Shown here piece after piece: positions 10,742-21,665 of a stretch of 64,000 bases of DNA (position 1 is the first letter of the stretch; every line of letters begins with the position of its first letter). The stretch lies in assembly GCA_010093515.1 (NCBI GenBank), contig MU001684.1, positions 747,887 to 811,886 on the forward strand. The letters run 5' to 3'. The DNA is from Lineolata rhizophorae (Eukaryota > Ascomycota > Dothideomycetes > Lineolatales > Lineolataceae). The position numbers and the translations under genes were made by a program. The notes below the pieces were generated by a model. The model was not told where the DNA came from, did not search any database, and saw only the letters and a program-made list of their open reading frames with translations.

Positions 10742-13514
10742 GGCGCTCCCGGCGCGGGAATCTTCAGACCTCAAGCTCACTTGTCTAGTATTCGAACCTT
10801 GAAGGTTTGCAGAATTAGTAGCCGCTGCACTAGGTTGGCCATAAACCGTACCAATGACTCAATTGACATAGTTGGACCATGGTTTGAGACGAAAAATATC
10901 TGCGCAGAGCATTATTTACGATTCTAGGCGTGACCACATGTACCAAAAAGTCCGATTCGAATTTTCAGAGACATGCCCCTCTGTTGTTTGTTGCGTTAGG
11001 TGTTACGAAAGTTCATGGAAGCCCTTCCCAGGACAGTAGTATAAAATTCAAAGAAATTATCTCTCAGGTAAGCGTCGCCATCCGTCCCGCTATCCTTGTT
11101 ATTAGCGTTTGCAGAGTCTGCTTGTTTGGTGGTTTTCTGAGCTGTCCTACATGATTCTATCTGAAGGAAACTTATGAACCAGGTTTCGTCGCAGCGGAGA
11201 AGTACGACATGGGACTCTATAGTGCCGAGACCACAACCCGTAGAGGACTCGTGAAAGGGCCCCATCACGACTGAAACCCGTTCTGGTGGTTGTATTGTCA
11301 AGTAAAGCATAAGCTCTAATTGCGCATAAACAAAGACAATCTAAAGCAGCAACCAAAATTGACACGCGATGCCGAGATTTTATTCCAAAAGTCAGCCAGA
11401 GGAAGACGTCGAATCGCGGCAACAGCGATTACGCGGCTTTTTACGTTAAATATTCTGATCCACCTTGGCTTGGAGGCTTTCTGAAGCGCTCTCTTTCGTT
11501 TTCTTCGAGATCTTGTTTAACGGATCACTTGCAACTGAGTCGTCATAACCCTCTTTTTAGACATTCACTTATTCTCGATCTTCATTTGTTGGCTTCTTGC
11601 GCTCCGTCTCCGGAGGGATAGACCGTAGCAGTGTACGGCTGTAAGCTTTGCGAAGCTTGTTGAGTCTATTATCGGAGCTAATTGCGACCAGAATTCGTCG
11701 TAATTTCTTCGAGCCCCTATTCCCCATATAATATGCCGCACCATGCTTCTCGGCCATTCTTATTTACTGTGTTTAAGTAAAGATGATAAGTCTTGCATCG
11801 TAAGAGGGCGACCTCTTCAAGTTTCTTGAACTTTGACCAGTCTTTATCTGACTATTTCAGCGTTTCGGGACAGGGACATTCCCTGAAATCCGGTTACTCG
11901 AGGTATTTTTTAATCTCATAAAGACCGACTTCGCTGCTAGCCTTGATGACAAAAATTAGAGAGGCTTTCTTGCTCTAGACCATGCGTCGATAGCCCTTGC
12001 TGTACTTATGATATTCTCGAATTCGCTCGCCGGCTCCAGTTAGTCCGGGTCGTATGTGGCCAGTCAAACTCCTTAGAAGTTCGGCCGTCGCTTTCTATTT
12101 GAGCTGTCGTAGACTTATCGCCTTGTCTAGACCTCGCGCAATCTACCTAACGACATAGTGCTGTTGCTTCCCGTGATTGCTGCTCTGTCTTCCCCGTTGC
12201 AGCCACTTCCTGCTACTGCAGGTAGTGATGACGCTCGGTATAGTCGTAAAGGTTCGGTTATACTCTTCGAGCTTATCTTATCTCTTCGACCGCAGGGTTC
12301 TGTGAAAGGCGAGTGACAACTGGCCTGGCCGCTTGCTGAATGTCAGACGGGTCTTGGTACCCGATGGTGTGTTGATCCAATGGCTCGTGGCTGTCTTTTT
12401 CGACCCTTTCCTTGAGTTTTGTTAAGAGCGTCCAACTCTTTGAATGTATGCTTCGACTTCTAGTATGCATAATTCCGCCGGGTATAGCGTTGCATTGCAT
12501 AATATATATTTCAAGGATACCTACCCATTCGGGGGCCTATTACTCTAGAGGGACTTTTTCTTTTTTTCATGCCATAATGCTGGGTTGAACGCTTGCTCAG
12601 ATTCGATCTAGTTTCAGATTCGTGGAGTAGAACTTAGATTAACACCGGGCAAAAAGATTTCTTTGACATCTACATTCATATTTCGTTGAGTTAAGCTTGG
12701 ATTGAACAGGAAAACCAAAGTCCGCCGAGCCGAGCTACGGCCCCGAAAACCCGGGAGCATCAACGATATATCTGCCACACACAAGAAGCTCTACCAAGGG
12801 ACTCAACCAAACAAGCCGCTAGGCAAAAGCAACCCTAAGCAAGGCACAGCACGAAGTGCATTATCTCTCACCATCTTGATGGTGACCGTGCTCCCATACA
12901 CTTTGCGGACGGGCCTACCACGGTACTACGTAGTAGAGACTGCTGCCCGGTCTCGCTGCTCGGGTACCCATAATTTCCTGCACAGCCCCCACTTGTCTGG
13001 TCCCAACTTCTTGGGCACCGGAGAACCACGGGAACAAACCCGGCGCCTTTCTTCCTTGGCGTGCCCAGCAGTCCCGCGGCGTGGTCATCCAATCTCCCAC
13101 GCGTGATGTGCTACATGGTAAGAGTGGGCTGCCAAGTGCCATGGAGGCGAGGGGGTGGATAGAAAGCGTGGGTTTCTCGTAGGCAGGATGTTTATATTGC
13201 GCCCGAAGCGCATTTGCAGTTCCCTGGATGGCAACTTCATGGGCGTCGAGGGCTGCTGGGGGGCGCGTGATATCTCAGGTGTTCGCTGCGGGAAGGCGAT
13301 TGGTAAGTCAAAAGCCATTAACTCGACAAAGATCAACGCTTGGTCATGCGAAAGTCTTGCTCTACCCGTTTCCTAGGGCCCTGACAAGGTGGCTACGGTA
13401 TTTTCAGAATACTCCGAACAAGTTTGGGAATTCTTGTAGTAGGATACCATTAATCTAACGCCCCTTGAGCAAATGATAGCAGTCCTACTAGATGCTTGGA
13501 GCTAGAATCACGTA
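10742..13514. other. Gene-poor intergenic stretch
   Basis: Moderately AT-rich DNA with only short ORFs in unrelated frames. None has family features. It may hold old decayed transposon sequence, but I cannot name any. Confidence 0.5.
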
Positions 13515-13594
13515 TCCTATTGTAGTAGAGTAGGGCGGCGCCACCCCTAATACCCCTTTTTGGCAGTTCTTCTTTCCAGTTGCACGTGACTTCT
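13515..13594. repeat. Left arm of a long-distance inverted repeat
   Basis: The stretch beginning CCTATTGTAGTAG and containing GCGCCACCCCTAATACCCC and TTGCACGTGACTTC is matched, with differences, by the reverse complement of 20047-20110. It may be one end of a terminal-inverted-repeat element, or a fragment of an old LTR (CCTATTGTAG contains a TG start). Which of these cannot be decided here. Confidence 0.6.
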
Positions 13595-13639
13595 TTTCCC
13601 TTTAAGTAGGTTAGGTTTTTCTCCTTCTATATATAATGT

Positions 13640-14641
13640 TCAACCCAACAGGATACCAGGCTATACAAACTGCGCAGAACAGGTGCCTAAGGAAGGTAAC
13701 GGGAGCCTTTAGAGCAACGCCAATAAGAAGCCTAGAGATAGAGGTATATATCCCCCCGCTTAGAATCTACCTTAAGATACTATAAATAAAATACCGTTAA
13801 TGCCTATAAGATACTAGAGTTAGGTAAGAAATAGAGATAGCTAATAAGTAGCTACGAAACCTATTAACGCGTAGAAGAAGCGTAAAAAAGAAGTAAACCC
13901 GGTAGAAAGGAAAATAGAATAGGCAATCTAGTAGACTAAATAGGGATAGAACTAAAACCAGCCTTAATAGGGATAGGCTATAGGAAAGAAGGCGGAGTAT
14001 GCGGTACTATAGGAGTAGAGGAGAAATACCGAACAAAAGTATACTAGGACGCTATTAAGGAGCCGCTATACCGTAAGTACCTAAGGAAGTATAAAGGACT
14101 AAGAAAAACGGAAAGCGCTATCCTAATCTAAGTAAGGACGGGAAGGATAGGCCTAGCGGTATTCCTAACGAAGGCTAAAGTTTTATAATACCTAATAGGT
14201 TAATACTAATATAGAGGAGGTAAATAGATACCTAGATATATACTAGTATACTACACGGTATATGGTACGAGGAGAGGGCAAATTAGGGACTAGAGAGGAG
14301 GAATAGATTACAAGAATATGCTTATAGATCTAAGGTAGATACTAAAGGCCGCGAGGTAGCTAATTAGGAACGATAGCCTATAGTAGTTCTAACTAGCAGA
14401 TAAACTTCTCTATAGGAGGGAGGGAGCGTAAGCTAGCTAAGAACAATACCCCTAGCTACGGCCTTAATAGTAGACCTCGACAGTACCAAAAAGACTGCGA
14501 GTTTCTAAAGATCCTAAAGGATAAAGTAAAACAGGGTTTCTTCCCCAGAGGGTTCGCCGGTAAATAGAACGGATAGAGGATCCCTATAAGCACAAGCTTG
14601 CAAGGGCGTATGAGATAATAATAATAATACATAATATTCAC
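13640..14641 (+). mobile_element. Decayed Tad1-like LINE, 3' part
   Basis: An old LINE copy. Near 13658-13782 the plus strand encodes QNRCLRKVTGAFRATP followed by SLEIEVYIPPL. I recognise this as the segment just downstream of the reverse transcriptase in fungal Tad1-clade ORF2 proteins. Downstream the frame is broken by many TAA and TAG codons, and the DNA is dominated by TA steps, as RIP produces. It ends in a short TAA repeat (about 14611-14635), the usual 3' tail of such LINEs. The 5' part is missing, as in most LINE copies. It is unlike the undecayed ORF1 at the left edge and is presumably much older. Confidence 0.75.
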
Positions 14642-14678
14642 TCATTTATTTAACATATATAAGTTAAGTTGCCTTTGC

Positions 14679-14700
14679 TATATATATATATATATATATA
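14679..14700. repeat. TA dinucleotide microsatellite
   Basis: A run of TA repeats just right of the LINE tail. Confidence 0.9.
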
Positions 14701-15147
14701 CTTACACAAGCTTTTCTCTACCCCCCTTTCTTGTCTTTATCTTTCTCTTTATTACTAAAAGTTAGTTAGCAAGTAACGGTGCTTCTCTAAACTCGAACGC
14801 GTAATGTCGTAAAGTAGTAACGACGCGACCCTTTGTTTGCTCTTTAAGTGTTGGTCCTAGGTAAAGGTCTCTACCCTGCTAAACTATACCGTAGGGTAAG
14901 TCTAAGATTACTATTTCCAGGAAATAATTTATCATGTCCTTTTTTGTTCAAAAAAAAAAAAAGCTTCGTAAAGCATATCAGAAAAAAGGATCTAAATTTA
15001 TTAAATATAAATTAACAAGGAAGACTTAAGTTTACTTACAAAATATAGGGCTCTTTTAGAGTTTTTTCTCGGCAGGGTAGGTTAGGTTACTTGAAAATTC
15101 TAGACGGTTATAAATTACAGGAAGGCATGGTTTGAGTAATTAATAGT

Positions 15148-15301
15148 ATAGTCTATGGTCCAAATGGGGTGGGGTCAACCCGATGGGTTTTTGGGGTGGG
15201 TTTCATATCCAGGTAACCACTAGACTCTTTTAAGAAACCCACCCCAAGAAACCACCAAGGATTTGGGGGTTAGGATCCCAAATTCCATTTCATTGTAGAC
15301 A
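15148..15301. mobile_element. MITE-like foldback element, copy A
   Basis: About 150 bp with inverted ends (GTCTATGGTCCAAATGG at the left, complement of CATTTCATTGTAGAC at the right) and an inner palindrome (GGGGTGGGTTTC and GAAACCCACCCC). It has no coding capacity. The same layout recurs at 27511-27664, so this is a dispersed family. Confidence 0.65.
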
Positions 15302-15320
15302 GCCTTGCCTTGGCAGAGGC

Positions 15321-15418
15321 CAACCAGCTAGTTTCACCCTATTTTTGGCCCATTATTTGCGGGAATGTGTGGTCGGATCTTATTAAATATTTGAGAGGGA
15401 AGATCTGTTGGCGTTGGT
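15321..15418. repeat. Dispersed repeat, copy 1
   Basis: Directly right of the foldback element. It shares CCAGCTA, TTTCACCC, GGCC-x-ATTATT and CGGATCTTATTA in the same order and spacing with 60638-60770. Identity unknown; possibly a piece of an old transposon or LTR. Confidence 0.5.
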
Positions 15419-15729
15419 ATTGAGTTTTTTTTTTTTTTTGCATTTCTAGTGACTAAAATCAACAGTAAAATTGGCCTGTCAAGGCTGGACGATACACTTT
15501 GCGCCCCTATCGGAAGCAGGATGAGCCGCTACAGTTGGAAAATACGGACTAGAGTGCTGAGTTAACATTTTCTTAGATCCAAAGGCTCAGAAACGTTGGA
15601 TCGAATCCTTAAATTTGCCTATGTACTCAATGGCACGGCGAAGGGGATGTTCCGAGGTCCGAGCCCAAGGTCTTAGTACAGCCCCATGGTCCTCAACTCC
15701 AAGCTTTTCCCAACGACCTCGTGTGCAGC

Positions 15730-17280
15730 ATGGAGTTCCAATTTGTTGATAACCGTACTACGCTCGATCGCCTCTCGCGTAAGGTAATCCGCAGCCATGT
15801 GATGAAAGGAAAGAACCGAGGGAAAACAATACCGGCAAGAGCCCAGAAGAGGGCACCTGTCCAGACCAGTATCCATGACATGCCCCGTCAACGCCAAGGA
15901 GACATAAGAGCTAGCGAATTAAGGGAAGAGGCCAAGGGAACCTTTTCACCTTTCAATCCTTTTGCAGGCACCGAATATTCATATTTTGCGTTCCCCATAC
16001 AGCTCACACCCCCAATGCGATACATGATATACCAATGTAAGACGCTATTTCTCGACAAACGATTTTGACAAATTGGGTTGACGATTGTCTGTAGTCCACT
16101 CCACCGTCTCCGAGACGATTTACCCGCATGAGTTCTGTCGGCCGTCCCGAGAAGTTGGATCTCCTTGGTTTAAGTACATGATTTTGGACCAAACCTGTGA
16201 ATGATATACTCCCCACGTTAGCTTTGCCAGCGGGCGTTATACTAACAGCCGCGGCCACTAGTCCTCCATTGTTTCTTTGCTATGATCGCAAGCTACATTA
16301 CACTCTTCCACGGTCACAGCGATGAGACCCTTGAGGCAGCGCGGCATTACTCGCAAACCCTCCGATTAGTTAATCGCGACCTTTCCACGGGCGACATTCC
16401 GCGGGACTCAACCGTTGCCGTAGTCGTCTCACTTGCCATTGAAGGAAACCTGAGCGGCGCCGTGCACAGAAGCCGCATCCACCTAGACGGCCTACAGCGC
16501 ATAATCGAGCTCCGCCCCGGTGGGCTTGCTACGCTGCGTGAGTCCAACCGGGGTCTGATGCAAAAGGTCTGCCGGACCGACATTGAGTTCGCCATGCTGG
16601 ATGGTATGTCAACTAGATTCGGCCTGCAACGAGCATCGGTATGCTCAGCGGCGCTACCGCCATCGTTCGGAGGTAGTCGAGTGCTCGCGTACCTGCTTAC
16701 AAAGATATGCGTGCCACTGCAATACGTCACGCAGGATGTCCTAGCTCTCTGCTGTTGTCCTGGCAGAGTGAAGCTTGAAGCGTGTCATTACCAAGACGCT
16801 GTCATCTCTATCTGCCAACGTCTCTTGGACTTTTCCCCTTTAGGTGGTGTGCGGCCGCACGATGCACTGGACGACGCATGGCAGCTGGGCCTTCTCACAT
16901 TCATGACGACGATTTTGTATCGTCTCGGCCGTCTGCGACTCGCCTATTCCGAGCTTCCCCTAAAGCTGCTTCAGGCACGACTCAATGACGACTCCTTTGC
17001 ACAAGTGGATGAATATCGGCCGCTGCTTTTCTGGCTCTTATTTGTCTACGGCTTTTCGGCACTGGAGGGGCGCGAAGGCCAGTGGCTCGTCCCGCGTATT
17101 CAGGCACTAGCGAATAAGCTTGAAGCGAAGACCTGGGAAGACGCGAACAAATGCCTTAACCAATTCCCCTGGATCGGGGTTGTGCACGACGCGCCTGGTA
17201 AGAAGCTTTGGGATTTGATCATGCATTCGTCTGCTCCGGAGAGTCTAGCCACTTCCTACAGAGAAGCGAGGGAACTGTGA
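15730..17280 (+). CDS. Fungal-specific transcription factor-like protein (Fungal_trans_2 type), no visible zinc finger
   Basis: Likely regulatory protein. The first exon starts at ATG 15730 (MEFQFVDNRTTLDRLSRKV), with a basic IRSHVMKGKNRGKT stretch that is a common N-terminus of a large group of Pezizomycotina regulators without a Zn2Cys6 cluster. It ends near a GTAAGA donor at about 16036. The last exon probably begins at 16249, after a CTAACAG acceptor, and reads PRPLVLHCFFAMIASYITLF through to the TGA at 17278-17280. It contains the helical middle-domain features of Fungal_trans_2 (RLVNRDL, HLDGLQRIIELRPGG, LFWLLFVYG). Between 16036 and 16249 there may be one intron or a further small exon; I could not settle this. 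It is convergent with the SDR gene, 191 bp apart. Target genes are unknown. Confidence 0.7.
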
Positions 17281-17471
17281 TTTATTGCTAATTCTTCCAT
17301 ATCTTGAAATGTTCGACTTTTGACCGAGGGGGAGTGCGAAACAATTACATTGCTTAGATCAAACCCATCACAAGATCGTAATTGCGGCGGACCTAATTCT
17401 ATGTAGCTTGGTCGAAGACGAGAAAACGTTTAGTGTTCAGCGTTCAGGCTCATAGGACCTGAGTCTATCTG

Positions 17472-18596
17472 CTACACTTTATTTGCTGGGTGTCCTGGGA
17501 TATCGACGGTATGACCCCTCGTCTCCAGCGTTTTCACTAGGTCTCCCCAGACGCGTCTTTGCGTAAGACAACCACTCTCATCCCGAATCCACTCTGGAAT
17601 GTAATCTCTGTTGCCAACGTTTGCGGTTAGCTTTTCCGGCTAGGGCCCGTAGATAGTTCAATGGGTTGGAACTTACTCTTTGATCCTACAGTCTGATACG
17701 TACTTCCCATGGCTCGCAACGCCCGCAACGGCTGCGTGCAACAAGGTCCGGCTGCCTTCCTCCGCTGTTCGCCCTAGTAACAATTTCATCAGACCGAGTT
17801 GGAGTCGGAAAATAAAACCCGCATTGCGCGCGAGTTCCGTGGTGCACAACCCAGGGTTGACGGCATTGATAACGACATTTGTGTCAGATACTGGGAACAG
17901 AGAGGCAAGTTGGCGGACTGCATAGATCTGCAACAGTTTAGTTAGGGGGTATCTGGAAGAAGGTTAGCCGACTGGTTTCGTTATCGGACGTAATGCTTAC
18001 CGTTCAGCAATGTTCGTCGTTCCTTTAGCGCTTAGCGCATCGAAAATATTGCCTTCGGTACCTTCCAGGACGCCTTTTTGACTGAATGCGGTACCACTCG
18101 TGACTACAACGAGATGTGGCTGAATCTTGAACATCTTAGCTGACGCCCGAAGCTTGGGGAGCGCTCGAATGGCCAAGAGCATCGTACTGGCGACGTTGAC
18201 CATGAGCGATGTCTCCATGCCCTCCGTCAGGCTAAATTGGACGAGCGCGAGGCTGGCATTTTCAATCAACGCATCCACCCTGTCGAGTGTGTCGAGTCTT
18301 TTGGCGAACGCCTCAACGGAATCGAGCGATGCGAGGTCAAGCTCCCAGACCTCGCCCACATCGTAGCGGCCCGTCTCCTTCCTTATGATCGCCAGAGCAG
18401 CATCGCCTTTCTGCACTGACCGGACCGCTATGATAACGCGCGAGGCGCCCAGGCTAATGAAATGTTTGGCACACTCAAAGCCTAGGCCGGTGTTAGCCCC
18501 CGTTACGATGTAGGTTCCGCCTGCGACTGTGGACGGTGTGGGTACAATAGGAAGCTGAGTGCGTTGAGTGCGGACGAGATCGAAGAGGTCGGCCAT
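17472..18596 (-). CDS. Short-chain dehydrogenase/reductase (SDR), 335 aa, 3 exons
   Basis: NAD(P)-dependent oxidoreductase of the classical SDR type, closest in layout to fungal retinol-dehydrogenase-like SDRs. Exons 18596-18001, 17952-17677 and 17607-17472 join in frame. Residues 32-39 are the nucleotide-binding TGANTGLG. The catalytic set is N134, S167 (VVVTS), Y200 and K204, with YPLTK formed exactly across the first intron. This supports the 48-nt intron (GTAAGC to CCAG). The usual NAG motif reads NAS (113-115). The second intron is 69 nt with GTAAGT. The last exon gives the family's usual C-terminus (DYIPEWIRDESG onward). The substrate cannot be predicted. Its neighbour is a regulator-like gene, which may or may not control it. 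Confidence 0.88.
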
Positions 18597-20046
18597 GTTG
18601 CCTGGATGAGGTCGAGCAAATGTGGACTTGTTCGTTTTTGTGGATTTGGAGTGCTATTGAACAACGTTTGATGTCTAGTGGTCCTAGCCAGCATCGAGGA
18701 CGCGTTGGGCATCGTGCTTTATATAGGGGAAGGAGATCATACTAGAAGACTTGCCGCTCGGAGTTTGTCAACGCCGAAGTCTCCTTCGTATGGAGCATGC
18801 ACTTAACGCCGATACAGCCATGAAGTTCACGATAAGTGCCGGGTACTAGGAGGTGACCAATCAGAGATTGGTATCCTAATCGGGTAAAGCGCAGTGTCAG
18901 GTTTCTTCGGTGACCTATCGGGCAGCTCAAAGAATGGCTCAAGGCACCAAGCGCCGGGCTAACGCGCCCCTCTTAATTCTTCAACCAGCCGGAATAATTC
19001 GTCGTGTGAAATCCATCGGTCGGAGCGCATTTCTATGTAAACACCGCGCAGCGACGTAGCAACATATAGTACTAGAGACGCAGCGTGGAGAGCAAGCTAG
19101 ACGTCACACTGCCATAAGGAGGGTATACTTGACATATAGGGCCTTAAATATCGAGCAGAGCAAAACTATGTCCATGTGTTCTTACGAAACAAGCTCTACG
19201 TAGTATGCATCCCATTCCCTGTCGGTGGCGGTTTCACTGCTTTTTCGCTCCCGAGGGCTCCCGATGTACGTCATCCATAAAGTTGAAATATTGAGAAATC
19301 TTTCAACATCGACTGAATTACAGCCAAAAATGTCTCCCTATGTCACTCTGCCGCCTTTCCGAATAGCCGAGAGACTTCTATACTTTTGCGAATTTCTACT
19401 ATAACGTGAGCCTACGTAATCCATACACAGATAGCTTAGCTCGATACCTCAATACAGCTCGACAGCTCGACACTGCTCTACACTTGTTCGTCTAGGTCAA
19501 CAGTATAGAGGTGTTCTAGAGAGTTACATTCTTTAAGAATAGAAGAAACAAAGAGGCTGATCTAGCACCTCCTACAACGGTATATAGGTGCTTCCTCTGT
19601 AGGTTTTCACTTTGTAAAAGCGGCTACTTTCATGCTGCATAGAAATTATAGAGAAATACAGAAACTAATCAGCAGATCAAATTTAGTTGCTTACGAGATA
19701 AACTAAGCTTTTCCGGATACAGTTTAAGAGTAGGCTGATATTACAGGCCGTAGATTGACACCGGGTATCTCGGAGGCAGGCCGAAACAGTTAATGGGATA
19801 CTCTCACCTACCGAAGCAGGGTAGAGCACAAAAGAACAAGGGGGTAGTCACGTCTTCACTTCTTCACGGCATCGCGTCCCTAGGTTCGGCAAGCAACTAC
19901 TGTATGCAAACTAGCTTTTGAGAAAAAGAGAACAAGAAAGAAGAGAGCAAAGGGAGTTTTTGTAATGGCAGGCAAGACAACTTGAATAGAAAAGGGAAGT
20001 GCGTGTGTTCGAAGAGAGAAACTAACATACATAAAAGGAGGTAATG
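18597..20046. other. Promoter of the SDR gene and gene-poor DNA
   Basis: The first few hundred bases are the likely SDR promoter (minus strand). The rest is moderately AT-rich with no coding signal. Purine-rich DNA at about 19920-20000 precedes the inverted repeat arm. Confidence 0.5.
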
Positions 20047-20110
20047 AAGTCACGTGCAATTGCTGGGGGAAAAAAAAAGTGTATTAGGGGTGGTGCCGTC
20101 TACAATAGGG
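20047..20110. repeat. Right arm of the long-distance inverted repeat
   Basis: The reverse complement resembles 13515-13594: CCTATTGTAGACG, GCACCACCCCTAATACAC, an oligo-T tract and TTGCACGTGACTTC occur in the same order. It abuts a terminal-inverted-repeat element on its right. Confidence 0.6.
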
Positions 20111-20290
20111 TGGGGGTTCTCCTTTAGGTTTAGCGTAATCTCATTGGGGAAGGGTAGGGTAGGAGCTTTTTCAAAATCCCGATAGGATACGATTTTGGGA
20201 TTATATAATAGGGGTCACAAAACCCTAGTAGTAATCGAGCCCAGCCCCCTCTAGAAAGCTCACGTATGGCTATACTACTATTAAATATAC
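20097..20290. mobile_element. Terminal-inverted-repeat element, truncated copy D
   Basis: Starts GTCTACAATAGGGTGGGGG and then tracks the element at 27770 (TTTAGCGTA, GGGTAGGAGCTTTTT, GGGATTATATAA, CTATACTACT in order). The right end is not found; degenerate DNA follows. No coding capacity. Confidence 0.6.
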
Positions 20291-20975
20291 TACAAGAAAA
20301 AAAGTCAGTAGTAGTAATTAATTAGACTCCGCAAAATCCAGTACACTTAGGAACACGAAACCTAAGAAAACCAGTATCGCTGTACGCTAGTATGGATATA
20401 ATAGTAACGCAGGAGGAAGTATTAGACGTACTGATAGTAGACGCTAGTAAAGGAACATCCTGCTAACATGATATCGGACTAACCGACGCTAGGACCTAAC
20501 GACGGCTAGTACAATGGCAAGTTATCCTCGACAAGATTGATGATATTAGTCTTATAAGGGCCACTACCCCTACCGCCCATAGCTATAAGCTAGTCCTTGC
20601 CGCCGCCACTTTTTTGGATGTACGGACCTCTACGGGCGAAACCGATAGACGTAAGACATGTGTAAGAGACTATGGGATAGGAAATACTAGAGTAAAGAAA
20701 CATATAGCAGTATAGATTATCTAGGATATTATAGTGTAAGGTGTGGTCCTAGCGGTATATAGGCTACCTTACTTTCCAAGATAGCCGAAAAATAGTACCT
20801 CTCCTAGGCTTTCAGATAGAGAACGAGTGCCCGGAAGACCTACTTAGTATAGGTTTATAGAATTACCCTTAATATAACCTACTAAGAGGAAGCTATTTAA
20901 AGATCTACTGTTGGGTATTCGACGAGATCGCCGGCTGGGAATAATAGGTTCCAGTCAATTCAAGACCAAGTAAGG
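20291..20975. repeat. RIP-like degenerate block, unclassified
   Basis: TA-rich DNA full of stop codons on both strands. It is presumably an old transposon copy. A stretch of about 45 codons without stops (from about 20510) is present but I do not recognise it. Confidence 0.45.
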
Positions 20976-21039
20976 TTGATTCTTTCTTTTTTTTTTTCCT
21001 CCTCCAGACCTAAAGGGATGTTGGATTGTACGAAGATAG

Positions 21040-21175
21040 CACAGGCAATGGTGCGCAAAAAAAAAGAAACATCATGCCGGAGCTGTACAGCCACAAGCTC
21101 TGTATGCGGGGGGTGGCCAGGGACGGTTCGATTCCCCGCCCGGGAGGTGCTTGCACCTCTGCCGAACCGAATAAA
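21040..21175 (+). repeat. Possible tRNA-derived SINE fragment with a pol III B-box and hairpin
   Basis: GGTTCGATTCC at 21125-21135 matches the pol III B-box consensus. It sits in a hairpin (CGGTTCG pairs with CGAACCG near 21164-21170; AGGTGC pairs with GCACCT). A weak A-box-like TAGCACAGGCA lies about 80 bases upstream. There is no proper tRNA acceptor or anticodon arm, so this is not a working tRNA gene. A SINE relic is the best guess. Confidence 0.3.
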
Positions 21176-21665
21176 AACAACTTCATGCCGGATTCTGTAT
21201 CTAGGTTGGATTGGGGTTGGATCCTTATACCGAGTAGAAAGGACGACGGATTGGATAAACTGATAGTAGGAATCGCTAGCCCAAGTTGAGGTCCCTAGCT
21301 ACGGTCTTAGAAACTATACCTTATGGGTATATATAGGCCGCGAGTAGCGATAGGAATTAAAGGCGATGAACTAGAATGGTTTCTTTTTTCCCATGGAGGG
21401 TTTCGTATAGTATGCACGCTATAAGAATACGTGTTCTCCGGCAAATCAGCATCAGCCGAAATTATCTCATACTAAAAGTTCATAGACTTACAAAATCCCC
21501 AGTAAAAATACATGGCACCACCCAACGCCAGCAGGATAATGCCGCCTCCCCATCCATCCGAACCCCACAACCCGAAATCTCAAAACCTCCCCGCCGTCAG
21601 AAGAAATACTGCTCCTTCTACACTCCATTCACCTTCCCCGAATTTCACCACCGCCGTGCCCCAAC
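21176..21665. other. 3' flank of CTK2 with degenerate repeat DNA
   Basis: No gene is seen. The left half is AT-rich, repeat-like DNA. The right end is presumably the 3'UTR of CTK2 (minus strand). Confidence 0.4.

Noticed and set aside
12702-13106. 134-residue plus-strand ORF
   Set aside because: No family features, no intron support and low-complexity composition.
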